Shown in pieces: positions 54,691 through 64,000 of a DNA stretch of 64,000 nucleotides. The notes under the pieces were generated by a model. The model made no database searches and was not told where the DNA came from. It was given only the letters and a program-made list of their open reading frames with translations. Numbering within the stretch: position 1 is the stretch's first letter; every line of letters starts with the position of its first letter. The position numbers were made by a program, and so were the translations under genes. Source of the DNA: Diabrotica undecimpunctata (lineage: Eukaryota > Arthropoda > Insecta > Coleoptera > Chrysomelidae); NCBI RefSeq assembly GCF_040954645.1, contig NC_092803.1, positions 8,247,230 to 8,311,229 on the forward strand, read 5' to 3'.

Positions 54691-54899
54691 TACCGCGAAT
54701 GACTCTCGGCTGTTGATGATAACCATGATTCGTCCACTCAAGTGTGCCATTGTTAGATGTGTTGAGGTATCGTAGCGAACTGGTGGATAGCCAGTTTTTC
54801 CATTAGAATGATCTTGATTTTATGGTATTCCTTTTTCATTTTTTTACTATCTTTTTGATTTCTAATTTTTTGGCGAAATTTAAATAATTCAACTTTAAT

Positions 54900-55495
54900 C
54901 AAAATCAATTCAAGGTTTTGTCTCTCTATTTAATTAACCCTTTACTTCTAAAGACTTTGATGTGTTTTATTGTTCTATCTATTAAAACACACACGGCACT
55001 GGAATCCTGTGAAGATCTTACAGCTTTGTCGGCGTCGTCGATGCAAACCCATATATACCTTTTCGTTTGCTTGTTCGCCGTGAACAGATCAGATCTACAT
55101 CCAGCTCTCCTTGTCCAGATAAGATTTACGTCCCTCATCTACATGCCAGCGGCCGTGAGCGAACGGCTCGCGATGCCTTTGTTCGGCAGAATTTCGACGA
55201 CTTCGCCGATAAGCCGATATTCCAACGTCGTGTTCCTCCGCTCGGTCGCTTTTCGGGGTGTTTGGTATGCCCAGAAACACCGTCGGTGACACGAAGACGA
55301 CTGTCGTGATAATATCCTTTATTGGCTTTGATAACCACTTATTTATTGTTATGGCTGCGAATGTCTCGCTAAAGGCGAAGAAAAACGGAAAACCGTGTGA
55401 CCTTAGAGGATATCTTACGTTTATTTTGGATAGGCTTTGTGATACGAAATAAGTGTGAGAATAGAAATCACGTCGCAACAATAAAACTGTTAAAA
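54900..55495 (-). repeat. Possible LTR fragment (low confidence)
   Basis: Read on the minus strand from 55491 the segment begins TGTTGCGACGTG. It is GC-rich in its first 400 bp, contains a TATATA string (55055-55060) followed by a CG-rich initiator-like region, and then A/T-rich sequence with AATAAA near 54970. This is the layout of an LTR promoter with a downstream polyadenylation signal. I could not find the CA end or a duplicated target, so it may instead be a CpG-rich cellular promoter. The 128-codon minus ORF inside has no domain. Confidence 0.3.
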
Positions 55496-56681
55496 TTACT
55501 AAAGGGCATTGAGACAGTATATTTTCTTTTAACGCAAATCTGGGAATCTGGGGTCAATAAATTGAGGAAATCAAATTAAAACCTTATACACGACAACTTT
55601 AAATTGATTATACTAATGTTAGGTAAAGTATGTACTTATTCTTTTGGAAATTAAAATTTAATAAATGTAAACTTGATGAATCGGTGAGAATAAAACCAGT
55701 AAAAGTCCCAATGTTGTAATTTTGGGAAAACGAAAAAGAAACTGTATGTTGAGTTAGTTATTCTTGCTTCGAATTTGCGTTTGCGTAACAAAGTTTTAGT
55801 ATGTGATTTTATACATGCTTTGAAATAAAAATAAAATTTGTTGGTTAACTATTTTTTCTTTTATATACAAACAACTAATCTGGATTTGTTCTGTTATTAA
55901 TTTTAACATTGGTAATATTTAAATATATGACCATAATTAAATGCAAATGACCAATAAAGTAACACATTTATTTAAGTTTAAAAACAAAGAACATTGAGTC
56001 TTACTGACCAACATAACCATCATTTTCTATGCTAGTGGTTAGTCAGGATGTAATATAATAAGAGCTACAGCTATTCTTCCTCTATCTGTTTCATTATATA
56101 CGTAATACGGACCAATTTTCCAGAATAATCTCTATTAGTGTGTTTCTGTTTTAGTAATTTAAAAGCATATGATTTGTTGCTTTCTTCACATAGTCAGAAA
56201 GGGGGGTATGAATATATACGTTCAATCTAGAACCCGCTGGTTTCTCCATTTCGCATTGAGTATGTATATTATGACACACAAATAAGAAGCAAAAAGACTG
56301 TATAAAGCTCCATTTAAAACAAGTAAAATAAAACAGATAATATACATACATATAATTCTAATAAATCTAATTAAAATCTACAAGGGTGACTATACAAGCG
56401 AGAATGATAGAAAGATAAATTCTCACAAAATATCCCGTTATGACACTCGAGTAAACAAAAACATTACAAGCCAGCCATTATATATACCTGCCTAATTGGA
56501 GGTGTGAAAATTGCATCGAGTTAGAATCTACGGAGAGGGCATCAAGTGACTAAAAACGACCTCACTTCGGCCATATTGTTATGATCGTGTATGATTGTGT
56601 ACATTTGTTGATTTTCGAATATTTTTAGTTTTATAATACTTTTATAAAAACTATAATATTATATTGTGATAGTGCATAATA
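55496..56681. other. Non-coding stretch, presumed upstream region of the THAP exon
   Basis: AT-rich with no coding motif. If 56682 is a first exon, its promoter and 5' UTR would lie in the last few hundred bases, but I recognise no specific core promoter motif. Confidence 0.35.
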
Positions 56682-56758
56682 ATGGGTTCTTGTTCTCAAC
56701 GTAGTTGCAGTAGCAGAAGCAATGTTAATAAAAAATCTTCAGAAATAACGTTCTACAG
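56682..56758 (+). CDS. Probable first coding exon of a THAP zinc-finger protein
   Basis: An ATG opens 25 codons plus two bases that end in a consensus junction, ACAG|GTTAGT (donor GT at 56759-56760). The peptide begins MGSCSQRSC, then SSRSN, a Lys/Ser stretch and EITFYR. THAP domains start M...C...C.NRS........FYRFP, with the first two Cys of the C2CH zinc site spaced like those at residues 4 and 9. The exon-exon boundary inside FYRFP is a common place for an intron in THAP genes. I did not locate the next exon within 7 kb downstream. It may lie beyond the window or the exon may be an isolated relic. THAP proteins are DNA-binding and include P-element transposases, so a transposon origin is also possible. 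Confidence 0.5.
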
Positions 56759-57239
56759 GTTAGTATACAAATATATTAACAAAGTAATGGTCCGTACTTC
56801 AGAGAATAAATTAATAGTTTGGTATTTCATTTCGACATATGGCAGTTAGTACATCCTTTCTCTCATTTGGTACATAATTATAGTTTTAAAGTCTCCTTTG
56901 TTAGAAGGTCCTATTCAATGTAAAGTTTGTTGATAAGTTTAGATAGTTTTATTTGTAATAACTGTTTTGGTGAAATAAAAATAAATATGTAATGTTTTTC
57001 TTTCAACGAGGAGTTTCCAATTTTTTCTTTAAAAAAAGATATTCGCCCTTAAATTTTTTTAGGAGAGAAAAACCTTTCTTTCTTTCCAAGTACCAAGAGG
57101 ATTTTTTTAAACGGCGTAATATTTTAAATATTTTAGGAATCTTCTTGTGTAGTGATGCCCAGGACATCTCTGTAGGTATTTTTTTGATTTATTTTTTGTA
57201 GGTAGTCCTCTCAATCCTCCCCAAATATAGGAATCCTTA

Positions 57240-57512
57240 TTCAAGACTCAGCTCGCCAACCAAAACACAAGTAGCCGTTCTCAAACGTTTCAATTTATTT
57301 GCTTAGCCTATCTCCAAGTCCAGTAATTGTTCTGTTCCCCTTTCAACCCCCAATAAGCAAATAATAAGTTGTAACAACTGGCGCCCAACGTGGGACTTGT
57401 TAATATTGATACAACTGTCTCCCAGCAACGTGGTCAGCCTGTTTTAAATTGTTACATGTGATGCCCAAAGTATCTGGCCCCTTTTTAATGTTACAATTGG
57501 TGCCCGAAGTGG
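57240..57512 (+). mobile_element. LTR retroelement remnant: LTR end and leader with tandem primer-binding-site units
   Basis: An LTR-like end, ...agttgtaaca (to 57376), is followed two bases later by tggcgcccaacgtgggac (57379-57396), a near-perfect tRNA-Lys-type primer binding site. Three degenerate copies follow at 57416 (tgtctcccagcaacgtgg), 57459 (tgatgcccaaagtatctgg) and 57498 (tggtgcccgaagtgg). Each is preceded by an acaac- or ttaca-type stretch, giving a unit of about 40 bp. An ORF (57449-57718) with FPEREFDINRLKSLE could be the first part of a gag, but the AT microsatellite ends it. The LTR 5' boundary is not identified. Confidence 0.65.
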
Positions 57513-57742
57513 CAAATTTTTTTATTTCTTTTGCTTACAATACATTCCAATATATTACAATCACGTTTCCTGAACGTGAATTTGACATAAATCGTCTAAA
57601 AAGTTTGGAAACCATTCTCTTGACTTTAAAAATATACAGATTGGAAAAAGAACAGAACTACAATAAAAGATATTTATTCGAGATGATTTGCATAAAAAGA
57701 TCAAAAATCTATCAATAATAAGACCAATATAAAGGGTCTATG

Positions 57743-57744
<2 letters not shown>

Positions 57745-57799
<55 letters not shown>
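57745..57799. repeat. (AT)n microsatellite, 55 bp
   Basis: Perfect AT dinucleotide run directly after the gag-like ORF of the preceding LTR-element remnant. Confidence 0.97.
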
Positions 57800-57801
<2 letters not shown>

Positions 57802-58951
57802 AAAAATTCAATTGGGAACTTCTTATCTACTCCAACAGATATTCATTTTACAATTTGCATATTTCTCACTACCATTTCCAGTATATCAAACTATTCCCCC
57901 AGTTCTCCCATTGGTTAATCTCACAGATCTACGATGTTCTCTACGAAAAATCCATCGCTCGTACTTCCGACTCCCGTCTCCTTCATTTGGAAATTAATTC
58001 AGTCGCGATACTTAACTCCCAGAGATCTATCTATGGCCGAGAGAGAGCTGAAACGAAAGTAAAATACGGAGACGGGAAAAAAGATAAGAAAACATCTAGG
58101 AAATTCATTGTGATGCCTCGGTAATAGAAAGATTACGTTAGAATTGGATACCTCATACAAAACATGAACGGCGTCGTGAAAAGGGAAACACGTTCGTGGG
58201 GTTGGATCGTCTTCGAGGCGGGCTGGGAGATAATAATACTCTAGTTTTACCCTTCGAGACGGTAGAGTTTTCTTAACGAAGGCTAGGATCGAGGAAACTG
58301 ATTTAATGCGTGTTTTGGTAGCTAATTTCTAGTTTGATGTCGGCGACATACCCGATATATAACAGATTCGCTACGTATACTGTCGATAAGTATGATAGCA
58401 TTTCGGTCTAGAATATTACAGGAAGGATCATTATTTATAGTCTAAAATAAATTTTTCCCATCTCTAAGTTATACCAATTTTTTCAATCTTTAATATGTTT
58501 TTACGTAGTTTACTTTTAAACTTAATCGCTATCTTATTACGGCACTGTTCTAATATAAAAATGATGGATCACATGTGAGTCCATTTCACTAACGTTAAAG
58601 AAATAAATGTAAGACTTATTTAGGGATATATTTAGCCCGAGAAGTCATTGGATGTCAAGAAAGTCCTGTTACATTTTATAGAGTCGGTAAAACAAATCAA
58701 AATAAACGTTTTTTGTTTGCGACTATTTTTTTCCTCTTAGGATATGGCCCAGGTATCCAAGTTTTCGTACCTTGATCAAGTTGAGTCACTCTCTTTCAGT
58801 GTTTGCCCTTTTTCCACCCTATCGGTCGACGGTGTGCAAAACATTCTTCGTAAGGTCCACATTTCGAAGGAATTCAGCTTGTTAGTGGAGGGTATTTTTA
58901 AAGTCCATGTCTCTATGTCGTATAACAATATGGACCATGCATAGCATTTAA
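57800..58951. other. Non-coding stretch with GC-richer block at about 57940-58280
   Basis: ORFs of 61, 89 and 66 codons lack motifs. The GC-richer block may be an old exon or regulatory element. I cannot support a gene. Confidence 0.35.
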
Positions 58952-59310
58952 CTATCCTATTACGGAGGTTGAAGAAAAGATTGCAGTTACATAGTGTGAA
59001 CTTAAATTTAATAAAAGCTTGTCTTGCTTACGATATTCTTGTTCCGTATGACATTTTATTTCTTGTTGAGGATTCCATTGATCATTCACCATCATTCTCA
59101 AGTATTTAAATGTTTTCACTTGCTCGATTGGAGCATTCTCTACTTGCAGTTGTACTCTTAATAGTGCATTTTTTCCTATTGGGTACCAAAAATCGTTGAT
59201 TTTAAACACACACTTAGAGCCTTTAAGTGCCTCTGCAAAAACATTCTCCACAAAGAAGTTGAACAGCACATACAGTCCTCTTAAAATTTCAAATTCCTCT
59301 GTGTTCAATA
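58952..59310 (-). pseudogene. RTE-type RT fragment with internal deletion
   Basis: The minus-strand ORF starts with RGLYVLFNFFVENVFAEALK (motif B end; the norm is LLFNLYVE.VF.EAL). It then jumps to VQLQVENAPIEQVKTFKYLR and MMVNDQWNPQQEIKCHTEQE (thumb). The stretch that should carry the YADD box is replaced by about 25 unrelated codons, so the catalytic centre is missing. The VNDQWNP.QEIKCR text is close to the VNEQWYHSQEVKCRAE of the RTE at 21.2 kb, indicating the same family. Confidence 0.8.
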
Positions 59311-61205
59311 ATTTATGCAGCCTACAATATTTGTAGTAGCAGTTAAATTGTAGGAGTTAGTCTAAGAAATAAATTTGTAGTGTTAAGTACTAAATATCTA
59401 TTATTAACTGTGTTTTTAGTGTTATTGTTAAAGACTGTAAATCAATCAGTAAATAATTTTCGTCTGCTGAAAGGCTACGCCCAACAAAGATTTCCAGGCC
59501 AAAATGTTGTCTACATTTATACTTGAAAATGCACATAGGACGTCTTAGTATCCATTTGGATCTTCTTGATTGGATGAAAAATGTTTTGAAGGAAGTATGG
59601 GAAAATTAATATTTAGACCGTGGTAAGTAAGATATTCGTCTTCCTCGACTATTGCGATGCAGTTAATTAAGAAAGCGCTTGCCTGCAAATCTCCAAAGGA
59701 ACAATGATAACGACACTGTTTAACTTACTCTTTCTTGTATATGAAAATGGTAGTATATTATGGGAAGATTCTTGTTGTATGCTTTTTGAAGCCTCTAAAG
59801 AAATGAATCTTTAGTTAGATTTGGCTCCAGGCAGTAGATGCTATCTTACTTTTGGTTTAACTTCGGAGGTTCTGTTCTTCTGAGATGGTCGGGTCGGGTT
59901 TAATTGAAAAAATTTATTTGTTTTAGGGATAATAATAAAACTTTTAGTCACACTTTTAGATACTTTTTATGACGAATGTATAAATCTTTTCTATGGCTTT
60001 TTTAAATGTAAAGTTGAAGAAATCAGTATAGACAAAAGTATATATAAAATTTTACGTACATCCTCTCATCCTCATATTCTATTACCTCCTATAAATTATC
60101 TAAAATATAGCATTCAGGAGGACCGATAAGATTTCCAATAAATCACAAAACGCACTGAAGCCAGCACAGACGTGGATCTGGCATCGCCGCAAGACCACAT
60201 CCTTTACCGTCCTTCTGGAGGATTAATTTACCGCAGCCGAAAAGTGAGTCCCTCCCATCTCTCGTACGACTCCAAATTAGTTTGCTGCATACTTATACAA
60301 TTTAGGAGGCTTCTCGATGCCCTACATGCCAATAGTGGATGCGGCGGACCAAAAGAAGGATACCTAGCGTGTGTTTGCTCTGCAGAGAGAAGTCGCCGAC
60401 CATAAAATCTGACATTGCCCTAATAAACCAGCCGCAGATCCAGTAATTAGGGATGTGAAACGGGAGGCGGTCGCTTCAAAGTGACAATCCGTCCTAGTCG
60501 TTGGAGCCATGAGCTCGTTGCCGTAGTTTTGTTGTGAATAAAGTTGCGGGAGATGAGAGAGATGAAGTGGATGCAAAAACGGGAAACTGACCTTAGCAAA
60601 TGCAAATTTCAAATTACTTAGATTGTGAGAGAATAGAGGAGGGCACCAAAACCAATACCAAATGGATATGGCTCGAAAAATTTAACAAAAAACTAACTAA
60701 TGAACGTTATTTGTAGTTTAAAATGAGGATTCATTTTATAAATAAAATACTCAAATACAGTAGTTTCCTTTTGAACATTTAAAGAGTAGATTTAAATAAT
60801 TAGCTTGCCAAAAAGCATATTCGGGAGATTAGAAAAAGTGGCTTATTAAATTACTGATGAATAAAATATTCAGTCGTTGAAGAACCAAAACCGCCCAAGT
60901 GCCAAAAAGGTAATTTTTCAGAAGCCACTAAAAACTAATTAATTTGAAAAGTTATCAATAAAATAACACAATTTTGACCTAAATGATTCTTCTATAGTTC
61001 TTGATTGTTTAAAAGGGTGTATAATTATTTACCAAAATTACATAATTGCAGTTTGTTTTGTTACTTAGGCGGTATTTTGTATTATAAATTTATAGAAAAG
61101 TAAGATAAGCGGTTTTGTGTCCTACATAATAAATAAACAACTTACAAAATTAAGGAGGTATTTATTTGTTAAACAGAAAATAACATTGATGATGAAAAAT
61201 ATTTT
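59311..61205. other. Non-coding stretch with GC-richer island at 60130-60560
   Basis: The island is CG-containing and much less AT-rich than its flanks. ORFs of 77 (plus) and 82 (minus) codons overlap there without domains. Like the other islands, it may be a conserved regulatory block. No repeat or gene is supported elsewhere. Confidence 0.35.
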
Positions 61206-63490
61206 TTAACTATTCTTTTGATCATGTGGCAGCTGATCGTAATACGAATGACAATCATGCGTCAAAACAAGTTTTAATTCTTGAAGGTTGTTCCATTTGG
61301 AAGAGGGCAATTTTCGCTTCTCTAGGTTTAAAGGGAGAGCATTCGCGAGTGAATTATCATGAATGTTTTTTCTTCTTCTTGGTAAAGCAAAATAGTCAAA
61401 GTAGTCATCAAAATTCGTTTTTACAGTTATTTCTCCGTTACTATATTTTATGGCCTTAATATCCACTATGGTTGGAGCACCAACTGATCTACGTGGTCTT
61501 ATGGAGTCATAAATAAAAAAAAATTCTGAGTATAATCTTTAAAAAACTTATACTCCAGATAGTAACTTCTATATGGAAATGGTTTATGTTGCACCTCTTT
61601 TGTAATATCAGAATATTGACCGGGAAGAGAAATATCTCTTCCCGGTCATTTTTTAATTTTTCTTCAATCGCGCTATGAACGGAATCACATTCCATCTGCG
61701 TATGTTCCTTGGTCAAAAATTTCTGCTCGATAGTAATATTCCATTCTTTACTGAAGTGTAGCAGTGCGCTAGATAAAACTGTATTTCTGTTTTGATAGTT
61801 ACAGCCATCCGACCAAAGGATAACTGGTAACTGTTTTTCTTGCAAAGCGTTTTCCAAATTATGTATAATGCAAGAAGCAAATGAAGAGGATACCAATTCT
61901 GTCTGTTTCGTCGAACCAGTATCAAACCGCATCATTAGCGTAGAGATTATAATAGTAAAGTTATGTAAATTTAACTTTATTTATAATAAAATGCGCTGGC
62001 TTGGGTCATCGGAGCTAATTTAGTGGCCTGAAGATCTTGCGTAAACACATGTGCTTTACCTTTTAAGACTCTTTCTTTGTCTTGTCCTTTTTCAATTCGT
62101 GCTCTTTCTTTATTTTGTATATGTATATTGTACTCAGCTTCAGAAATGTTTCCACTTTTATGACCACAACATAAATCGCACTGACCTTTCCTCGGATTAA
62201 ACAGTGACAAATTCTCTTTTTTAAAAATTGATTCAAAAGTAAATCTAGCGACTTTTTTCAAATTTTCTTGTGGCAATATTTCGAGATAAAGACTGTACAG
62301 TTGCGAAACTGATGTTACGATAGGCTCTAAGTACTTCCTTGTTGTTGTTTATCTGCAATAATGGGACTGCATCTTTGGTAGAGAATTGAAAAAACTGTTA
62401 ACGAAATCTTTGTCCTTTGTGTGCCGCTTTGCAGCAGTCTCTGTAGATTTTGAGTAGGTAACATTAAAAGCAGGAATAATACCATCACTATTTTCTTTAA
62501 AGTCAAGCCAGTAGCGTACAGTCCATTTTTTAATATCAAATGTACTTAAGTAAGTTTTACAACAAACTTCTAGTCCCATTAATAATTAGGAAATATTGTA
62601 GCGATGAGTGGCATCTAGAATTATCAGCTTGGCTTTTTCGTCGTTTGATAATGCGTTTTTCAACTGTATTTACAATAAATGTTTTTCGTTGGTCCCATGT
62701 CATGGTTTTTCAAAACGAATTAAAAAGTTCTTGCCTCTTCTGCTCGGTAATTTCATTACAGGCTCTAACCTTCGATTTTCGGCCCATATCAGAAGAACAG
62801 GGTGATCCCATTTTTCGTTGACCTCTCTCAACATCTTGATATATTTTTCCCTCCCTGGTTCTTGGATATTCTAAATACGCTTCCCCTTGCACCCTCAAAT
62901 TTTTGTTTTTAGGTTTTTTCCATTCCTTTTTGTTGCCAAGTTTTCTTTTCTTTAGTGCATGTGCATTTTCATCAAAAAGTGTCCCTTCCGCATCTTTAGA
63001 AGATGAACTAGCTGGTTCTGTATTAGCACCATCCATTTCAGGGTCATTAGTACTATTTGTAGGAGTGTGCTCTAATTCAATGTCTTTAGGTTCAATTTCA
63101 GCTACAATTCCTTTGTCGGATATACTACAGTCCAAATGAACAGAAGATAAATTAGCTGGCTCATTTTCTTTTTCAAATATGCTACAAACAAAAGGAACGG
63201 TTTTTAATTCAGCAAATGATACATTTTCGATATGGATTTCTTTATTGTGTATGGTTAAAATTCCCTTGTCTAACGAAAAATTTGCAGATTTTAAAGCTCC
63301 CAAAGATGAGAACAGCAATTTAGGAGTTTTCTCTCTATAATCCTTAATATTGGAACTTTTACGACCTTTCTTCATATTTGACTGATATTCGTCAAATGCA
63401 GTCATTAGTTCGGCATTCGAGAAAAGGCCATCGTAATTCTCAATTTTATCAGATTGCTGACTATCTTCGAGTTTCCAATCCATATTACCT
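61206..63490 (-). pseudogene. Insect repeat-family gene with WSDGC and HTQMECDSVHS motifs (possible transposase)
   Basis: Minus-strand frames join into a protein of about 740 codons. N-terminal part (63483-62710): an acidic, Ser-rich region, then KMGSPCSS, SKVRACNEITEQKRQELF. A TGA stands where Trp is expected (NSF[W]KTMTWDQRK). A +1 slip at about 62580 leads to VCCKTYLSTFDIKKWTVRYW and SFFNSLPKMQSHYCR, then a stop. It continues NPRKGQCDLCCGHK (zinc-finger-like) and ATKLAPMTQASAFYYK. After a slip comes LPVILWSDGCNYQNRNTVLS (61.8 kb), then KEHTQMECDSVHSAIEEKL. The end is DIKAIKYSNGEITVKTNFDD, KWNNLQELKLVL and YYDQLPHD (61206). I have seen this layout in many-copy insect proteins, possibly the DUF7869 type. 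Its function is not known to me. A TTTTTATTTCAG acceptor (63489) precedes the first ATG, so an upstream exon is likely. Confidence 0.7.
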
Positions 63491-63720
63491 GAAATAAAAA
63501 AGAATATAAAATATTTTGTTTATTTTTAATTAACTCACATAAAACAAGTTTATGTATTGTGAGATATACAGAAGAACATAATTCTAAATAATATGCCAAG
63601 AACTAATATAATATAAATATAAAAATAAAAATTTAAGCTACTATAATTTGTCTCCATTGGATTATTAATTTTACTTAAATAAATACCGCTTATCTACTTG
63701 AATTTTGATACGTATGTCAG

Positions 63721-63996
63721 TTACAAAGAACTTCTTCTTCTTCTGGTTCCTATCCGTTTCGGATGTTGGAAATCATATTGGCAATCATGACCTTGCTCGC
63801 TGCGGCTCGAAACAGCTCCGTTGAGGTTTTTTTTAAACCATGTTCTTAAATTCCGCAGCCATGATATTCTCCTTCTACCGGGTCCTCGCTTACCTTTGAC
63901 TTTACCTTGCAATATAGACTGCAGCAGGGAGTAACGGTGCTGATTTCTCATAACGTGTCCCAGATATTGCAATTTTATGCGTTTGATCGTAAACAC
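63721..63996 (-). pseudogene. RTE-type ORF2 C-terminal tail
   Basis: Open minus-strand frame: MFTIKRIKLQYLGHVMRNQH, RYSLLQSILQGKVKGKRGPG, RRRISWLRNLRTWF, then KKNLNGAVSS. Beyond that the natural tail (RAAASKVMIANMI-like) continues in a shifted frame. LGH.MR, YSLLQ.ILQGK..GKRGPGRRR.SWL is the same C-terminal signature as at 30163, so this is a second copy of that RTE family. It is cut by the window end at 64000, and the RT may lie outside. Confidence 0.85.
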
Positions 63997-64000
63997 AATC

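Noticed and set aside
55095..55481. 128-codon minus-strand ORF in a GC-rich block
   Set aside because: Overlapping ORFs occur on both strands because stops are rare there. No domain, start context or conservation evidence is visible.
1..64000. CRISPR arrays, operons, ribosome binding sites, bacterial terminators
   Set aside because: The sequence is clearly eukaryotic (spliced-type signals, LINEs, LTR elements), and no regularly spaced short repeats of CRISPR type were seen.

Overview
This is eukaryotic, AT-rich (visibly well over 60% A+T) nuclear DNA that is mostly transposable elements. The mix points to an arthropod, most likely an insect with a large repeat-rich genome: an errantivirus with a baculovirus-F-like env, RTE/jockey/I/R1-type non-LTR retrotransposons, a Penelope-like element, Tc1/mariner, hAT, Sailor-type and piggyBac-like DNA elements. 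A beetle is my guess. No prokaryotic gene organisation, tRNA, rRNA or CRISPR array is visible.

The centrepiece is 21587-30158, an 8,572-bp Ty3/gypsy endogenous retrovirus of the errantivirus type. Its two 512-bp LTRs are identical base for base and it is flanked by a TACA target-site duplication. It has a tRNA-type primer binding site, gag, pol (protease, RT, RNase H, integrase), an env with a furin-type site and a transmembrane anchor, and a polypurine tract. All reading frames are open. Gag and Pol overlap in the -1 phase, and the overlap contains an in-phase U UUA AAC slippery heptamer, an 8-nt spacer and a 7-bp stem. Env has no usable ATG of its own. A strong donor in the leader (22374) and a polypyrimidine acceptor at the end of pol (27596/27597) would give it an ATG and a hydrophobic N terminus in the correct phase. 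The element lies inside an RTE-type retrotransposon, whose reading frame resumes exactly when the element and one TSD copy are removed.

Layout from left to right: 1-2 kb, RTE-like RT relic; 3.0-3.2 kb, possible cellular 3' exon; 3.6-5.0 kb, nearly intact DD82E (Sailor-type) transposase; 5.2-5.8 kb, palindromes and a fold-back repeat; 7.1-14.5 kb, broken Penelope, jockey, RTE and Tc1 pieces plus a 39-bp minisatellite; 15.6-18.2 kb, a ZBED-like hAT split by a 633-bp solo LTR with TSD GTAT; 20.2-30.3 kb, RTE plus endogenous retrovirus; 33.3 kb, R1-like relic; 35.0-35.8 kb and 49.9-50.7 kb, two inverted copies of one LTR-like repeat; 37.3-37.8 kb, DDE transposase relic; 40.5-42.5 kb, I-type non-LTR element with RNase H and only one seen stop; 44.4-45.6 kb, RTE split by a 415-bp solo LTR (again GTAT); 46-48.5 kb, RTE endonuclease, mariner and jockey pieces and a TA microsatellite; 51.3-51.7 kb, a TTAA-flanked piggyBac-like MITE; 56.7 kb, a likely first exon of a THAP-domain gene; 57.4 kb, an LTR-element leader with four tandem primer-binding-site-like units; 61.2-63.5 kb, a lightly degraded copy of an insect repeat gene with WSDGC and HTQMECDSVHS motifs; 63.7-64.0 kb, RTE 3' end.

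I see no complete conventional host gene. The window reads as intergenic or intronic DNA built from nested insertions, and the nesting gives relative ages: RTE, hAT and RT host copies are older, solo LTRs are intermediate and the endogenous retrovirus is youngest. Domain and clade names come from motif recognition by eye, not from database searches.
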